64,000 nt of DNA from assembly GCA_001899315.1 (NCBI GenBank), contig MOYA01000006.1, positions 1-64,000 on the forward strand. The letters run 5' to 3'. A program made the position numbers and the translations under genes. Each line of letters opens with the position of its first letter. Positions within the stretch are counted from its first letter, which is position 1. The stretch is from Candidatus Obscuribacter phosphatis. Its GTDB lineage: Bacteria; Cyanobacteriota; Vampirovibrionia; Obscuribacterales; Obscuribacteraceae. The notes under the pieces are model-generated. The model did not search any database and was not told where the DNA came from. It worked only from the letters and a program-made list of their open reading frames with translations. This document shows, piece after piece, positions 42,618-49,928 of this stretch.

Positions 42618-44438
42618 ATGGATTCCAGCCGTTCACCCATAGAAAGAACCTTTGTTTCACCGGGCTCCAACTTGGATGCCGGTGACTATCTTTTGCCCAA
42701 TATCAAGTCGGCAAAGAAAGACCAGTTGGCTCCTCCTCAGTCTTATCTAGACCGCACCGTCGAGGACCTCACATCGACAGCTGCTAAATTGGCTCTCGGC
42801 GAAGACGATAAGACATCGAGAAGCCACGATGAAGTGGAAAAATACAGCAAGATGTTTATCAAGGCTGTACCGCTCTTTCTAGGGCGACGGGTAGGTCTGG
42901 CTTCAACTGTCGGAGTTTGGGGGGCGGACGAAGCTAAGCCGCAAGATTCTCTTGGCTTACAGGTTCAGGATTTCACCTTGGGTGCTGCCAAAGGTGCTGC
43001 CTTGAAAGGCACGATGCACCTCATGGGTAGTATCAACTCTTCGCCTGCCACCAAGGGCATGGCCATGGGCATTACAGACCGCACCAGTCAGACGGCCTTG
43101 ACCAGAGAAAATTGGCTTGATGGTAATGGCGACGCTTCAATGGCGGCTGGAGTGAATGCTACTTTGCGAACCGCTTTTGACCCCAGGGCTATGGCTATGG
43201 ATGCCGCCTTGTTCGGCGCTTCTGAATTTACTATCGGCAAACTAAATTACGTCACTAAAGGTGCTCTCTACCGCCATCCTGCTTTGCCGATGATGGCCAC
43301 CGGCGGTGTATTCGGGCTTGGTAGCGGCGCTTCGGAAGAGCTCTTTAGACAGAGACGCGACGGCGAAGACTTTGATATGAGCAAGATTATGTACCGAGCC
43401 TCTATGGCTGCCTCGGTCAATGCTTTGGCTGCCGGTGTTGGTGGTCTCGATCGGGTTGCCCGCATGCGTATTGATCCTGAAGCTCAGGCAAATGCATTGA
43501 AAATTGGAGCGGAGAAGCCTTCAGGACCCGTGCCCGGGAGAGTGGCGCGCTTCAACGAACTAGATGCCCGTCAGCTGGAGCTTAAGAACTCGCCTCTGAC
43601 AATAAAAGAACCACTCAATGAAGTAGCTTATCGTGCCGAGATAGTAAGCAATGGTCAAGTCAAGCCGGTGCTCTTTAGATTAGCTGAAACGCCTGAGATG
43701 AAAGCTCGTTTGAACAACGAACTCTTTGACTATCAACTGCATCGCAGTCTGGCGCCAGGCACCGAGTCGAGAGCGGTGGCGCCGGTAGAAGTGGTAATCA
43801 ATGGTCAGAAGCGGCAAGGCTATCTGCAAGAGCTTTCCGGGCGCTCATTTGAAGAAGGGCTGCGGGCTGAGGCCAATATCGCCTTTGGTTTGAGCAGTGA
43901 CCGCGCCGCAGCTAGGGTTTTGCGCAACGATCCTTTCTTGCGCAGCCAATATGAAAAGGTCTGGATTGAGCGCATGCTCATGGCTGAATGGGACAATCAC
44001 AGCCACAATCTGCTTTTGGGGCGCGGTAATCGCATGAGCAACATCGACTTTGCCGACGCCTTGCCTAGCGCTCGTTATACCTCCGACTACACGCCCTATT
44101 GGGGTAAGACCGCCAGTCGGGTTTCGCTTTTGAACGACCGATTGATCTCGCAGTTCTCAGGCAAGCCTATTTCTGCCGAATCGCATGATATGGTCAAAAG
44201 TTTTGTGCGTGACTTTGATACCCCGGCTGGTCGACTGGCTCTTACCGGTGCTGGTCATTCAGGCAGCCAAATCGATGGACTTTTAGGGCGGGCCCGTTGG
44301 TTTTCAGAGAAGGGCGCAATGCCCGAGCGCGATATGCCCAATGTCTTTGTGCAAGCCTCACTGAGAGCTCTTTATTTATTGCGCAAAGGGCAGTCATTGC
44401 GGTTTGAGAGCGGTGTCAACGAAAAGCCGGCTCATTAG
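42618..44438 (+). CDS. Protein with kinase-like (PI kinase/HipA/FAM20-type) C-terminal domain
   Basis: 606 residues. N-terminal ~300 residues are Ala/Gly-rich, partly hydrophobic (MAASVNALAAGVGGLDRVAR), of unknown fold. From ~330 a domain resembles an atypical kinase: an upstream strand pair (KPVLFRLAET), helix with conserved Glu (LNNELFDYQLHR), a hinge (RQGYLQELSG), the catalytic-loop pattern DNHSHN (D459, N464) and a metal-site DFAD in SNIDFADALPS (D477). No Lys or Gly-loop is obvious, as is usual in these divergent families. No signal peptide. The ATG is 20 bases from GGGAGG, a poor spacing. The kinase call is motif-based and needs structure prediction. Confidence 0.6.
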   Translation: MDSSRSPIERTFVSPGSNLDAGDYLLPNIKSAKKDQLAPPQSYLDRTVEDLTSTAAKLALGEDDKTSRSHDEVEKYSKMFIKAVPLFLGRRVGLASTVGVWGADEAKPQDSLGLQVQDFTLGAAKGAALKGTMHLMGSINSSPATKGMAMGITDRTSQTALTRENWLDGNGDASMAAGVNATLRTAFDPRAMAMDAALFGASEFTIGKLNYVTKGALYRHPALPMMATGGVFGLGSGASEELFRQRRDGEDFDMSKIMYRASMAASVNALAAGVGGLDRVARMRIDPEAQANALKIGAEKPSGPVPGRVARFNELDARQLELKNSPLTIKEPLNEVAYRAEIVSNGQVKPVLFRLAETPEMKARLNNELFDYQLHRSLAPGTESRAVAPVEVVINGQKRQGYLQELSGRSFEEGLRAEANIAFGLSSDRAAARVLRNDPFLRSQYEKVWIERMLMAEWDNHSHNLLLGRGNRMSNIDFADALPSARYTSDYTPYWGKTASRVSLLNDRLISQFSGKPISAESHDMVKSFVRDFDTPAGRLALTGAGHSGSQIDGLLGRARWFSEKGAMPERDMPNVFVQASLRALYLLRKGQSLRFESGVNEKPAH

Positions 44439-44529
44439 GATTATGCCCTCGGTTTGAGATGGGTAAGTAAGTATTCGGACAGGGGAGTCATTGATCAAGG
44501 GACAGCCTGAATTGCAAAAAAAAGAAAAC

Positions 44530-44543
44530 TATAGAAAATAGTA
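44530..44543. repeat. TATAGAAAATAGTA element (copy 1)
   Basis: Identical 14 bases at 53305-53318. Both lie 20-60 bp downstream (minus strand) of a hairpin ending a GC-rich gene. On the minus strand both contain CTATTTTCTATA, also found at 12383-12394. Confidence 0.5.
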
Positions 44544-44597
44544 GACGCGCGAACGAAAAAATAGAAGCAGGAAAAGCAAAGCCAATGCAAGAAAAGG

Positions 44598-44641
44598 GCT
44601 TCGTACCGGTCAATGCTGGAAGCAGTTAACCGGTACGAAGC
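44598..44641 (-). terminator. Hairpin after the 44687 gene, perfect 13-bp stem and 18-nt loop
   Basis: Arms 44598-44610 (GCTTCGTACCGGT) and 44629-44641, then CCTTTTCTTGC on the minus strand. Same size and loop as the hairpin after pepA, with a different sequence. Confidence 0.7.
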
Positions 44642-44686
44642 TAGGTCGATGTTTCTAGTTATTCAGCAAGTTTTCAGAGCAAATGC

Positions 44687-44932
44687 TCACTTGCGCATCC
44701 ACTTGCGGAAGTTGGGGCCGCGAGTGTTGAGGCGGTGCTTGCCGTCCTTGGGGAAGTCCCAGACGTTGCTGACCTCGCGCAGAAGGGGCAGGATGAGCGC
44801 CTCAAAGTCGTCGCAGGTGCGCAGAGCCTGGCGCACATGGGTGCGCAGGGTGCGGTTGGCGTTGACCTTGCCGGGCTTGTCGCTGTGCGAGCAGTTGCCG
44901 ATGAAGGGGTTCTTGCGATAGGAATTGGACAT
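44687..44932 (-). CDS. Small basic GC-rich protein, 81 residues
   Basis: ATG 44932 with AAAGGAG nine bases upstream. Starts MSNSYRKNPFIGNCSHSDKP; then ANRTLRTHVRQALRTC, LREVSNVWDFPKDGKHR and a basic end (RKWMRK). The sequence recalls a recurrent small bacterial/phage orphan family beginning MSRSxRKxPxxG and containing REVSNVWxxxKDGK; function unknown, possibly nucleic-acid binding. The perfect hairpin at 44598 follows. A 14-codon ORF precedes it by 112 bp. Confidence 0.7.
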   Translation of the reverse strand: MSNSYRKNPFIGNCSHSDKPGKVNANRTLRTHVRQALRTCDDFEALILPLLREVSNVWDFPKDGKHRLNTRGPNFRKWMRK

Positions 44933-45044
44933 GGTGCAGTGCTCCTTTGAGAGGCACCGCTCCGGCTTTGTCCGGCAGTCTCACAGTGTCCGCTGTGACC
45001 GCTTTTCATGGCGGTGAGTAACTGCCGGGGGCGCGGTACGGTAC

Positions 45045-45089
45045 CTAGAAGACGGCACCGAAACGCATCTTGGCGATGTTCAGAAACAT
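45045..45089 (-). CDS. Possible 14-codon leader ORF
   Basis: ATG at 45089 with GGAGGAAATCT directly upstream encodes MFLNIAKMRFGAVF and a TAG at 45045. It precedes the 44687 gene on the same strand. The intervening 112 bp contains CACAG-TGTCCG-CTGTG and CCGG(A)CAAAGCCGG folds, which would fit leader-peptide control. The SD is excellent, but a 14-codon frame can occur by chance. Confidence 0.35.
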   Translation of the reverse strand: MFLNIAKMRFGAVF

Positions 45090-45361
45090 AGATTTCCTCC
45101 GTTATGTCTCAGGTTTATTGGCGAAATTGCCGAAACTCAGTTTCGAAAGCGGCACCATCCAAATTCAGCAAGAGCTGAACTGGCTTGTTTGCGATTGGCG
45201 ATTGACTCTGCTTTTGGTTGGTTTTGGCTTTCTGAAAACTGATTGAGGAATAATTCCACCCTAGCCTTTTCGTCTCTCAATCCCAAGCAGTGCAAAGCTC
45301 AAATTCTTATATGTTGATTTAAATCAAGCTAATTTAGGGGCTACTTTCAAACAGCTTATCA

Positions 45362-45395
45362 GAAAAAAGAACCTAGCCCAGTTGGGCCAGGTTCT
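45362..45395 (-). terminator. Intrinsic terminator of the 45424 gene
   Basis: 13-bp stem, arms 45368-45380 and 45383-45395 with one wobble and a 2-nt gap, followed on the minus strand by TTTTTTCTG. It lies 29 bp after the stop. The remainder of 45090-45361 shows no gene and should hold the promoter for the minus-strand small genes. Confidence 0.85.
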
Positions 45396-45423
45396 CTCGA
45401 TAGAGTCAGATCTTTAGGTCAAT

Positions 45424-46410
45424 TCAGATTTGCTTGATGCCGTTTACAGCCATGGCTAGCTCTAATAAGAGGCGCTTCATTTTGCCCACCTCGCCGTCCA
45501 ATTGTTCGAGCATGACTATGCGCGTGTTGAGACTGTCAATTGAAAGCCCCTTTTTTCTGGCCTCGCTGGCTGTCAAAATGTCCAGCTGTTTCTTGGCTTT
45601 CGAGTCGGTAAAGCTAGGAATGTTCTTGTCTGAAACCCAGCGCTCGATAAGCTCTTCTTTTCTGGTTTTGCCTCCGCCCTCGGCTGGTACGCTGGTGAGA
45701 AATTTCCAAACCGAGGCCGGGTATTCAATCTCACTATTGGTTGGATAATCGAACAATTTGGCGAGCATATTAGGCTCTTTCTCAGATGTACGCTTTTTGC
45801 CGCTGTAAGCCTTGAGGGCGTACATCGATGCCAGCGACGGCACCATACCGGCGATGACACCAGTGACGCCTGACTGTACAGAATAACCAGGATATTTATA
45901 AGTGGGAATAGCTAGACCGCAAGAAACGGCCCACAATAAACCGTTCGTGATGAAGCTGACCGCGTTCACTCCGGCCACCATTTTGTCGCGACTGGCTTGA
46001 TACGATGCCAGCACTTCGGCGTAGACGTTCTGTTCTGCCTGCACCTCGGCGCTGACAAAATCAGCTTCCATAGCCGTCTGAAAAATTATTGCCCTGGCTT
46101 GGTCGAGAGTTTCTTGCAAGGCTACTCGATTAGATAGAGATTCGAGGGTGTTCTGCCCTCTTTGTTGTGCTGTCAGGGCGCGCAATTCTTGAATGCGAGT
46201 CAGTAGAGGGGTGAGATTGAGCTGGTCGGCCAGTTGCTGGCTGTTGGGGCAAAGGGTGCTTGTCGATAAATTGATACCGCTTTTGAGAATCTGCTGTGGC
46301 ACCTCTACAGTGTTGGCCGTCGAAGCCAGGGCAACAGCTGAACTGCTTGCGCCCATGAGACTGAGGCTAAGCGAGAACGCCACCAGGCCTCTTAGAATAC
46401 TGACCGACAT
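45424..46410 (-). CDS. Exported/membrane protein of unknown function
   Basis: 328 residues; ATG 46410 has AAGGGAG six bases upstream. Signal peptide LVAFSLSLSLMGASSSAVALA. Residues ~60-140 are helical with Gln/Glu. Two hydrophobic segments at ~152-200 (AVSFITNGLLWAVSCGLAIP and GVTGVIAGMVPSLASMYAL) probably span the membrane. The C-terminal ~120 residues are charged and helical with a heptad-like end (IVMLEQLDGEVGKMKRLLLE). No family recognised. It follows the 46632 small membrane gene by 3 bp. Confidence 0.75.
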   Translation of the reverse strand: MSVSILRGLVAFSLSLSLMGASSSAVALASTANTVEVPQQILKSGINLSTSTLCPNSQQLADQLNLTPLLTRIQELRALTAQQRGQNTLESLSNRVALQETLDQARAIIFQTAMEADFVSAEVQAEQNVYAEVLASYQASRDKMVAGVNAVSFITNGLLWAVSCGLAIPTYKYPGYSVQSGVTGVIAGMVPSLASMYALKAYSGKKRTSEKEPNMLAKLFDYPTNSEIEYPASVWKFLTSVPAEGGGKTRKEELIERWVSDKNIPSFTDSKAKKQLDILTASEARKKGLSIDSLNTRIVMLEQLDGEVGKMKRLLLELAMAVNGIKQI

Positions 46411-46413
46411 CTA

Positions 46414-46632
46414 TTACTCCCTTAAATGATCTATCTGCGCCAAAATACCGTTATTTACGGACTTCCAGGTGATCGGCAAGATTATAACCCTAGAATCCAG
46501 TTGATAGATTCCAGGTTCTTCATCCTCTTTTTTGCCATTGAAAATTGCTTCGATTCTGCTAAATAAAGCATCGAGCAATCTGCCGCCGACCCAAGAGAGG
46601 GCAATCAAACCGATAATCAACCAGATACCCAT
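46414..46632 (-). CDS. Small membrane protein, 72 residues
   Basis: ATG 46632, with GGAGGTG seven bases upstream, gives a protein with one N-terminal membrane helix (MGIWLIIGLIALSWVGGRLL) and a polar C-terminal half (FNGKKEDEEPGIYQLDSRV). A GTG at 46641 overlaps the SD and is unlikely. It ends 3 bp before the 45424 gene, so both probably form one transcript and may interact in the membrane. Confidence 0.72.
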   Translation of the reverse strand: MGIWLIIGLIALSWVGGRLLDALFSRIEAIFNGKKEDEEPGIYQLDSRVIILPITWKSVNNGILAQIDHLRE

Positions 46633-46675
46633 GGCTTGCACCTCCGTCTTGCCATGTCAATTACACGACAGACAG

Positions 46676-46801
46676 CGTCAAGAATGCATCAAAGATAGGC
46701 GTCTTGATATCAAAATTACATCAATTTGTCTGGGTTCTTACTTGCCTTGGTCTTGATACCATTTTGATACCGCCTATTTGATTCTTGATGCAACTTTGAC
46801 G
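46676..46801. repeat. Large imperfect inverted repeat, ~41-bp arms
   Basis: Arms 46676-46716 and 46761-46801 share, in inverted order, CGTCAA, TGCATCAA, ATAGGCG and TATCAAAAT, with two 6-bp indels. The centre is 44 bp. It lies upstream of the 46632 gene and downstream of the ureohydrolase-like gene. It could be a small transposon-like relic, a multi-site operator (TTGATA/TATCAA recurs), or a structured RNA. Confidence 0.7.
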
Positions 46802-46958
46802 GCGTCGGTTTTGCTTTCTCTATAGAAAAGCAGGTGGTCGTTCGAAAGTGGCGCCTATCTGCAGGCTGTTCAGTTTCTTTGGATCTCGATTAGAGAAGAA
46901 ATTGCCGCATAAACGTGCACCACTGATGGTGCTCGTCTGCTTGTCGCTTGCGCAGCAG

Positions 46959-47870
46959 TTAGAGATATTTTTTGCTGACACCAAGCTCGAGGGCGAAGCG
47001 ATAGCCGATTAGTTTGTAGAGCAGGTGAGCGGCGATGTGGTTGGGCGCGTTGAGCCCTTTCAAGGGGGCAAGCCCAGTCAGGTCGGCGGCGACCACATGT
47101 TTGCGCACAAAGAGCAGCTTGAGCAATTGCAAAAGCGGATACCAGCTGAGACCGCCCGGCTCGGGCTGCTGCACGGCAGGCATGATGGACGGGTCGAAAA
47201 CGCTCATGTCGATTGATAGATAAACATTCTCGCCGAGGCTGTTTAAGACATCCATCCAGTCTAGCTTGTGTTGATTTCTTGCCCAAAAGATGTCTAGTTT
47301 AGGCTGCTCTTTTTCCAGCCAGGCTACTTCTTCCCAGCTGATATTGCGCACGCCTACTTCGGCCATGAGCGGCTTTTTCAGGCTCGTATAAATCTGATAA
47401 GAAGACGCTGCCGCATCATAAGGGTTACCCTCTACTTCACTTCTCAGATCTGCTTGTCCACCTAGGCGCAACACTGACAAGTCTGGGTATTTGTCTAGGC
47501 AGGCGAGCACGCCCCCCAGGCTGATAGCGCGATCTGAGCCCACCAGTATGCCAAAACGGTCCATGTCTAAAAGTGGCTTGACTGCCTCAATAACTTCGGC
47601 ATAGGGAGTTTCGCTCTCTGCTCCGGGACATTCCACTTTCAAGGCTGGGGCTGAGTGAATGCCAATTTTATAGGGTTCGACCCAAAGTTCGTCATCAAAT
47701 AATTCCAGGTTGCGGCTGGCTTCCAGTATGGCTTTGGCGCCTTCGCGTGTTTCTTTGTTCTTGTTTTCGCAACTGACTGGAATGACCACGGCTCTGGCAT
47801 TTTCCTTTTCGGCCTGTTGTGCCGTCAGTCCAAAAAAGTTGTTCACTTTGGCGGTGGTTGAGGTTGGCAT
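46959..47870 (-). CDS. Degenerate ureohydrolase (agmatinase/arginase fold), probable pseudoenzyme
   Basis: 303 residues from ATG 47870 (GGAGC upstream); the longer frame to 48017 overlaps the divergent gene's leader and is rejected. The fold signatures remain: GSDRAISLGG (111-120, where GGDHS is usual), LGGQADLR (136-143, DAHxDLR usual) and SIDMSVFDP (219-227, SxDxDxxDP usual), followed by PEPGGLSW. Four of the six Mn ligands are replaced: His to Arg114, Asp to Gly137, His to Gln139, Asp to Ser223. D141 and D221 remain. It is thus unlikely to hydrolyse agmatine or arginine in the classical way; regulatory or altered chemistry is possible. The frame is intact and conserved-looking, so it is not a pseudogene. 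Confidence 0.85.
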   Translation of the reverse strand: MPTSTTAKVNNFFGLTAQQAEKENARAVVIPVSCENKNKETREGAKAILEASRNLELFDDELWVEPYKIGIHSAPALKVECPGAESETPYAEVIEAVKPLLDMDRFGILVGSDRAISLGGVLACLDKYPDLSVLRLGGQADLRSEVEGNPYDAAASSYQIYTSLKKPLMAEVGVRNISWEEVAWLEKEQPKLDIFWARNQHKLDWMDVLNSLGENVYLSIDMSVFDPSIMPAVQQPEPGGLSWYPLLQLLKLLFVRKHVVAADLTGLAPLKGLNAPNHIAAHLLYKLIGYRFALELGVSKKYL

Positions 47871-48100
47871 AGATGCTCCAGTCAGGCTTGAGTGAAAAAT
47901 GGCTATCACCCTAGTCTGAACCATAGTGACAGATTTGTTAATACTTGGCAGGCTTAGGGCCAAAGAGAAAGGCCTCTTAAGAATTGCCCCGGTGTCAGAT
48001 GCAGATAACAGTGGCACGACTTAAGCCTTTACTATTTGGTAAACTCCTAGCTTACTGTAACTTCTTTATTCAATCTAGAAACCAATTCGGGAGAGCGGTA

Positions 48101-49096
48101 TTGAGATTCGCAGCTTTCAAACAAAAGTATTTAACTGTATTTGGCTCAATAGCTTTATCAATCGGACTGGCTTTGAGTGCACCGAGCTCTGCCTGGGCAA
48201 TGTTTTACGGCTTCAACCAGCAAGCCCAAGCCTATGAACATGAAGGTGACAATCTCATGGATACCGGCTATTACGAGCAGGCCATCAGTGCTTATTCGCA
48301 GGCGATCAACCTTTTGCCCTATGATGCCGTCCAGGGGCGTGCCGATGCCCTTTATGCTCGCGCTGTCGCCAATGATGTGGCCGGGCATTTCGACCAGGCT
48401 TCGCAAGACTATAGCTGGGCTCGTGATTATTATCTCAAGGCGGCTCAATATGCCAATTATGGCGGCTCGCAGGCTGCCGAAGAAGGACTGACCGGCGGCT
48501 ATGATGCTAATTTTGGGCAGCAGCTGGCTAATTTGGTGCGCTGGCGGGCCACGGTCAATCCCAATAGCCCAGACTATTTTGTCGACGGCGGACCGATGAA
48601 AGCCTGGAGTTTGCGCAAAATGCCTTTGAAAGTCTATATAGACGACAGCCAAGGCACCGGTTGGTCGCAAGACCTGCGTGACCTGATTTGGCGGGCAATC
48701 AGCAGCTGGACCAATGTTTCAGGCTCTCCAATCAGATTTACACAGTGGTATAGAGCAGATGATGCTGATTACATTATCACCAGACCTTCTAGTTCCGGGC
48801 AGATAGCGGTTGGTTCGGGCGGCTTTACAAGCGGTGTAGACGAAGCCCAGTCTGAAAACGGCAAAGTCATGCTCAAACAGTCAAAGAGTTTGCTTTCTTG
48901 CCCAGGCTATGACGGCAGCGGCTATAGTCAAATCGACCGCAATCGCCTTTACAATCTAGCTTTGCATGAATGTGGACATGCCCTCGGCATCGGCGGGCAC
49001 TCACCATCCGGGATGGATGTCATGTATTGGAAGGCGCCTATTTTGAAACTGAGTGATCGTGACGGTGCCACCCTCAGACGAATGTATTCTCAATAA
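48101..49096 (+). CDS. Secreted matrixin-type metalloprotease with TPR-like N-terminus
   Basis: 331 residues. TTG 48101 is fixed by GGGAG eight bases upstream and by the signal peptide that follows (YLTVFGSIALSIGLALSAP, ending SAWA). Residues ~40-110 form TPR-like helices (YYEQAISAYSQAINLLPYDA). The zinc-binding motif HECGHALGIGGHS (HExxHxxGxxH-S) near residue 291 and a Met-turn (SGMDVMYW) identify a metzincin of the matrixin (M10) kind. The Glu is present, so activity is expected, in the periplasm or outside. The next gene begins 42 bp later and also joins TPRs to a second domain. Confidence 0.86.
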   Translation: MRFAAFKQKYLTVFGSIALSIGLALSAPSSAWAMFYGFNQQAQAYEHEGDNLMDTGYYEQAISAYSQAINLLPYDAVQGRADALYARAVANDVAGHFDQASQDYSWARDYYLKAAQYANYGGSQAAEEGLTGGYDANFGQQLANLVRWRATVNPNSPDYFVDGGPMKAWSLRKMPLKVYIDDSQGTGWSQDLRDLIWRAISSWTNVSGSPIRFTQWYRADDADYIITRPSSSGQIAVGSGGFTSGVDEAQSENGKVMLKQSKSLLSCPGYDGSGYSQIDRNRLYNLALHECGHALGIGGHSPSGMDVMYWKAPILKLSDRDGATLRRMYSQ

Positions 49097-49138
49097 AGTT
49101 TGTAAGATATAGATGTTGGCGAAACCGAGGAGTTTTAG

Positions 49139-49888
49139 ATGCGTCGAATCAAATGGTTGCTTTCCTCCGCCCTCGTGCTCACCGGCATTGTGGTCGGTCA
49201 GAATGTGCTGGCTGCCGATATGCAATCGGGAATCAAGAAATACAATGCCAAAGACTATCAAGGGGCGCTCAACGACTTCAAAGATGTTTTGAAAGCTAAG
49301 CCCAACGATGGTTTGTGCCACTATTACATGGCTATGTGCAACCAATGTTTAGCTCGCATCGGTGAAGCAAAACTGCATTATCAAAAGGTGATCGATGTAG
49401 GTCCAGCTTCGCTCAAGGCGAATGCGCAAGCAGGGCTTAGTCAACTAGACAAAGTTACTGTGCGCTACGGCGGCGGATCATCTGCAAGCGCCGGCTCTGG
49501 TACAGCTTCTGCGCCTTTGGTAGTGGCATCGGCTGCCGGTGCTAAAGATGGCAAAGACGGCAAAGCCGATGCCAAAGCCGAAGCTAAGCCGGAAGGAAAG
49601 AAACCAAACGTCAAGCGCATTATTATGTTCTATTCTGATTCGAGCCCAGGCTCTATGTCTATGGAATCTACCTGGGATGATGCCAAGCAAAAATACAAAG
49701 ACATCGAATTTACTCGCCTCAACGTTGCCGATCCATCTAATGCAGAGATGATCAGTCAATATGGCGTTAGCTCTTATCCCACCACCGTTGTCATCGACCA
49801 AGGCGGCAAGGTTTTGCATAACCAGGCCGGTGCCATTTTAGGCGATGCCTTTTCAACGATGGTGGACGGCTATCTCAAGAAGAAATAA
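49139..49888 (+). CDS. Exported TPR plus thioredoxin-fold protein lacking CxxC
   Basis: 249 residues; ATG with GAGGAG seven bases upstream. Signal peptide WLLSSALVLTGIVVGQNVLA. Two TPRs at ~27-95 (YNAKDYQGALNDFKDVLKAK). An Ala/Lys/Gly-rich linker (~115-150) leads to a thioredoxin-like domain: KRIIMFYSDSSPGSMSM where CxxC would be expected, then YGVSSYPTTVVIDQGGKV with the cis-Pro. The missing cysteines exclude redox catalysis; a binding or chaperone role is more likely. Probably co-transcribed with the matrixin gene. Confidence 0.84.
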   Translation: MRRIKWLLSSALVLTGIVVGQNVLAADMQSGIKKYNAKDYQGALNDFKDVLKAKPNDGLCHYYMAMCNQCLARIGEAKLHYQKVIDVGPASLKANAQAGLSQLDKVTVRYGGGSSASAGSGTASAPLVVASAAGAKDGKDGKADAKAEAKPEGKKPNVKRIIMFYSDSSPGSMSMESTWDDAKQKYKDIEFTRLNVADPSNAEMISQYGVSSYPTTVVIDQGGKVLHNQAGAILGDAFSTMVDGYLKKK

Positions 49889-49928
49889 GGGCTCAATCTA
49901 AAGATTCAGTCTAAAGGCTCAGAGTCGC

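Noticed and set aside
47871-48017. N-terminal extension of the ureohydrolase-like protein
   Set aside because: Would run into the divergent protease leader; ATG 47870 has an SD and fits the family length.
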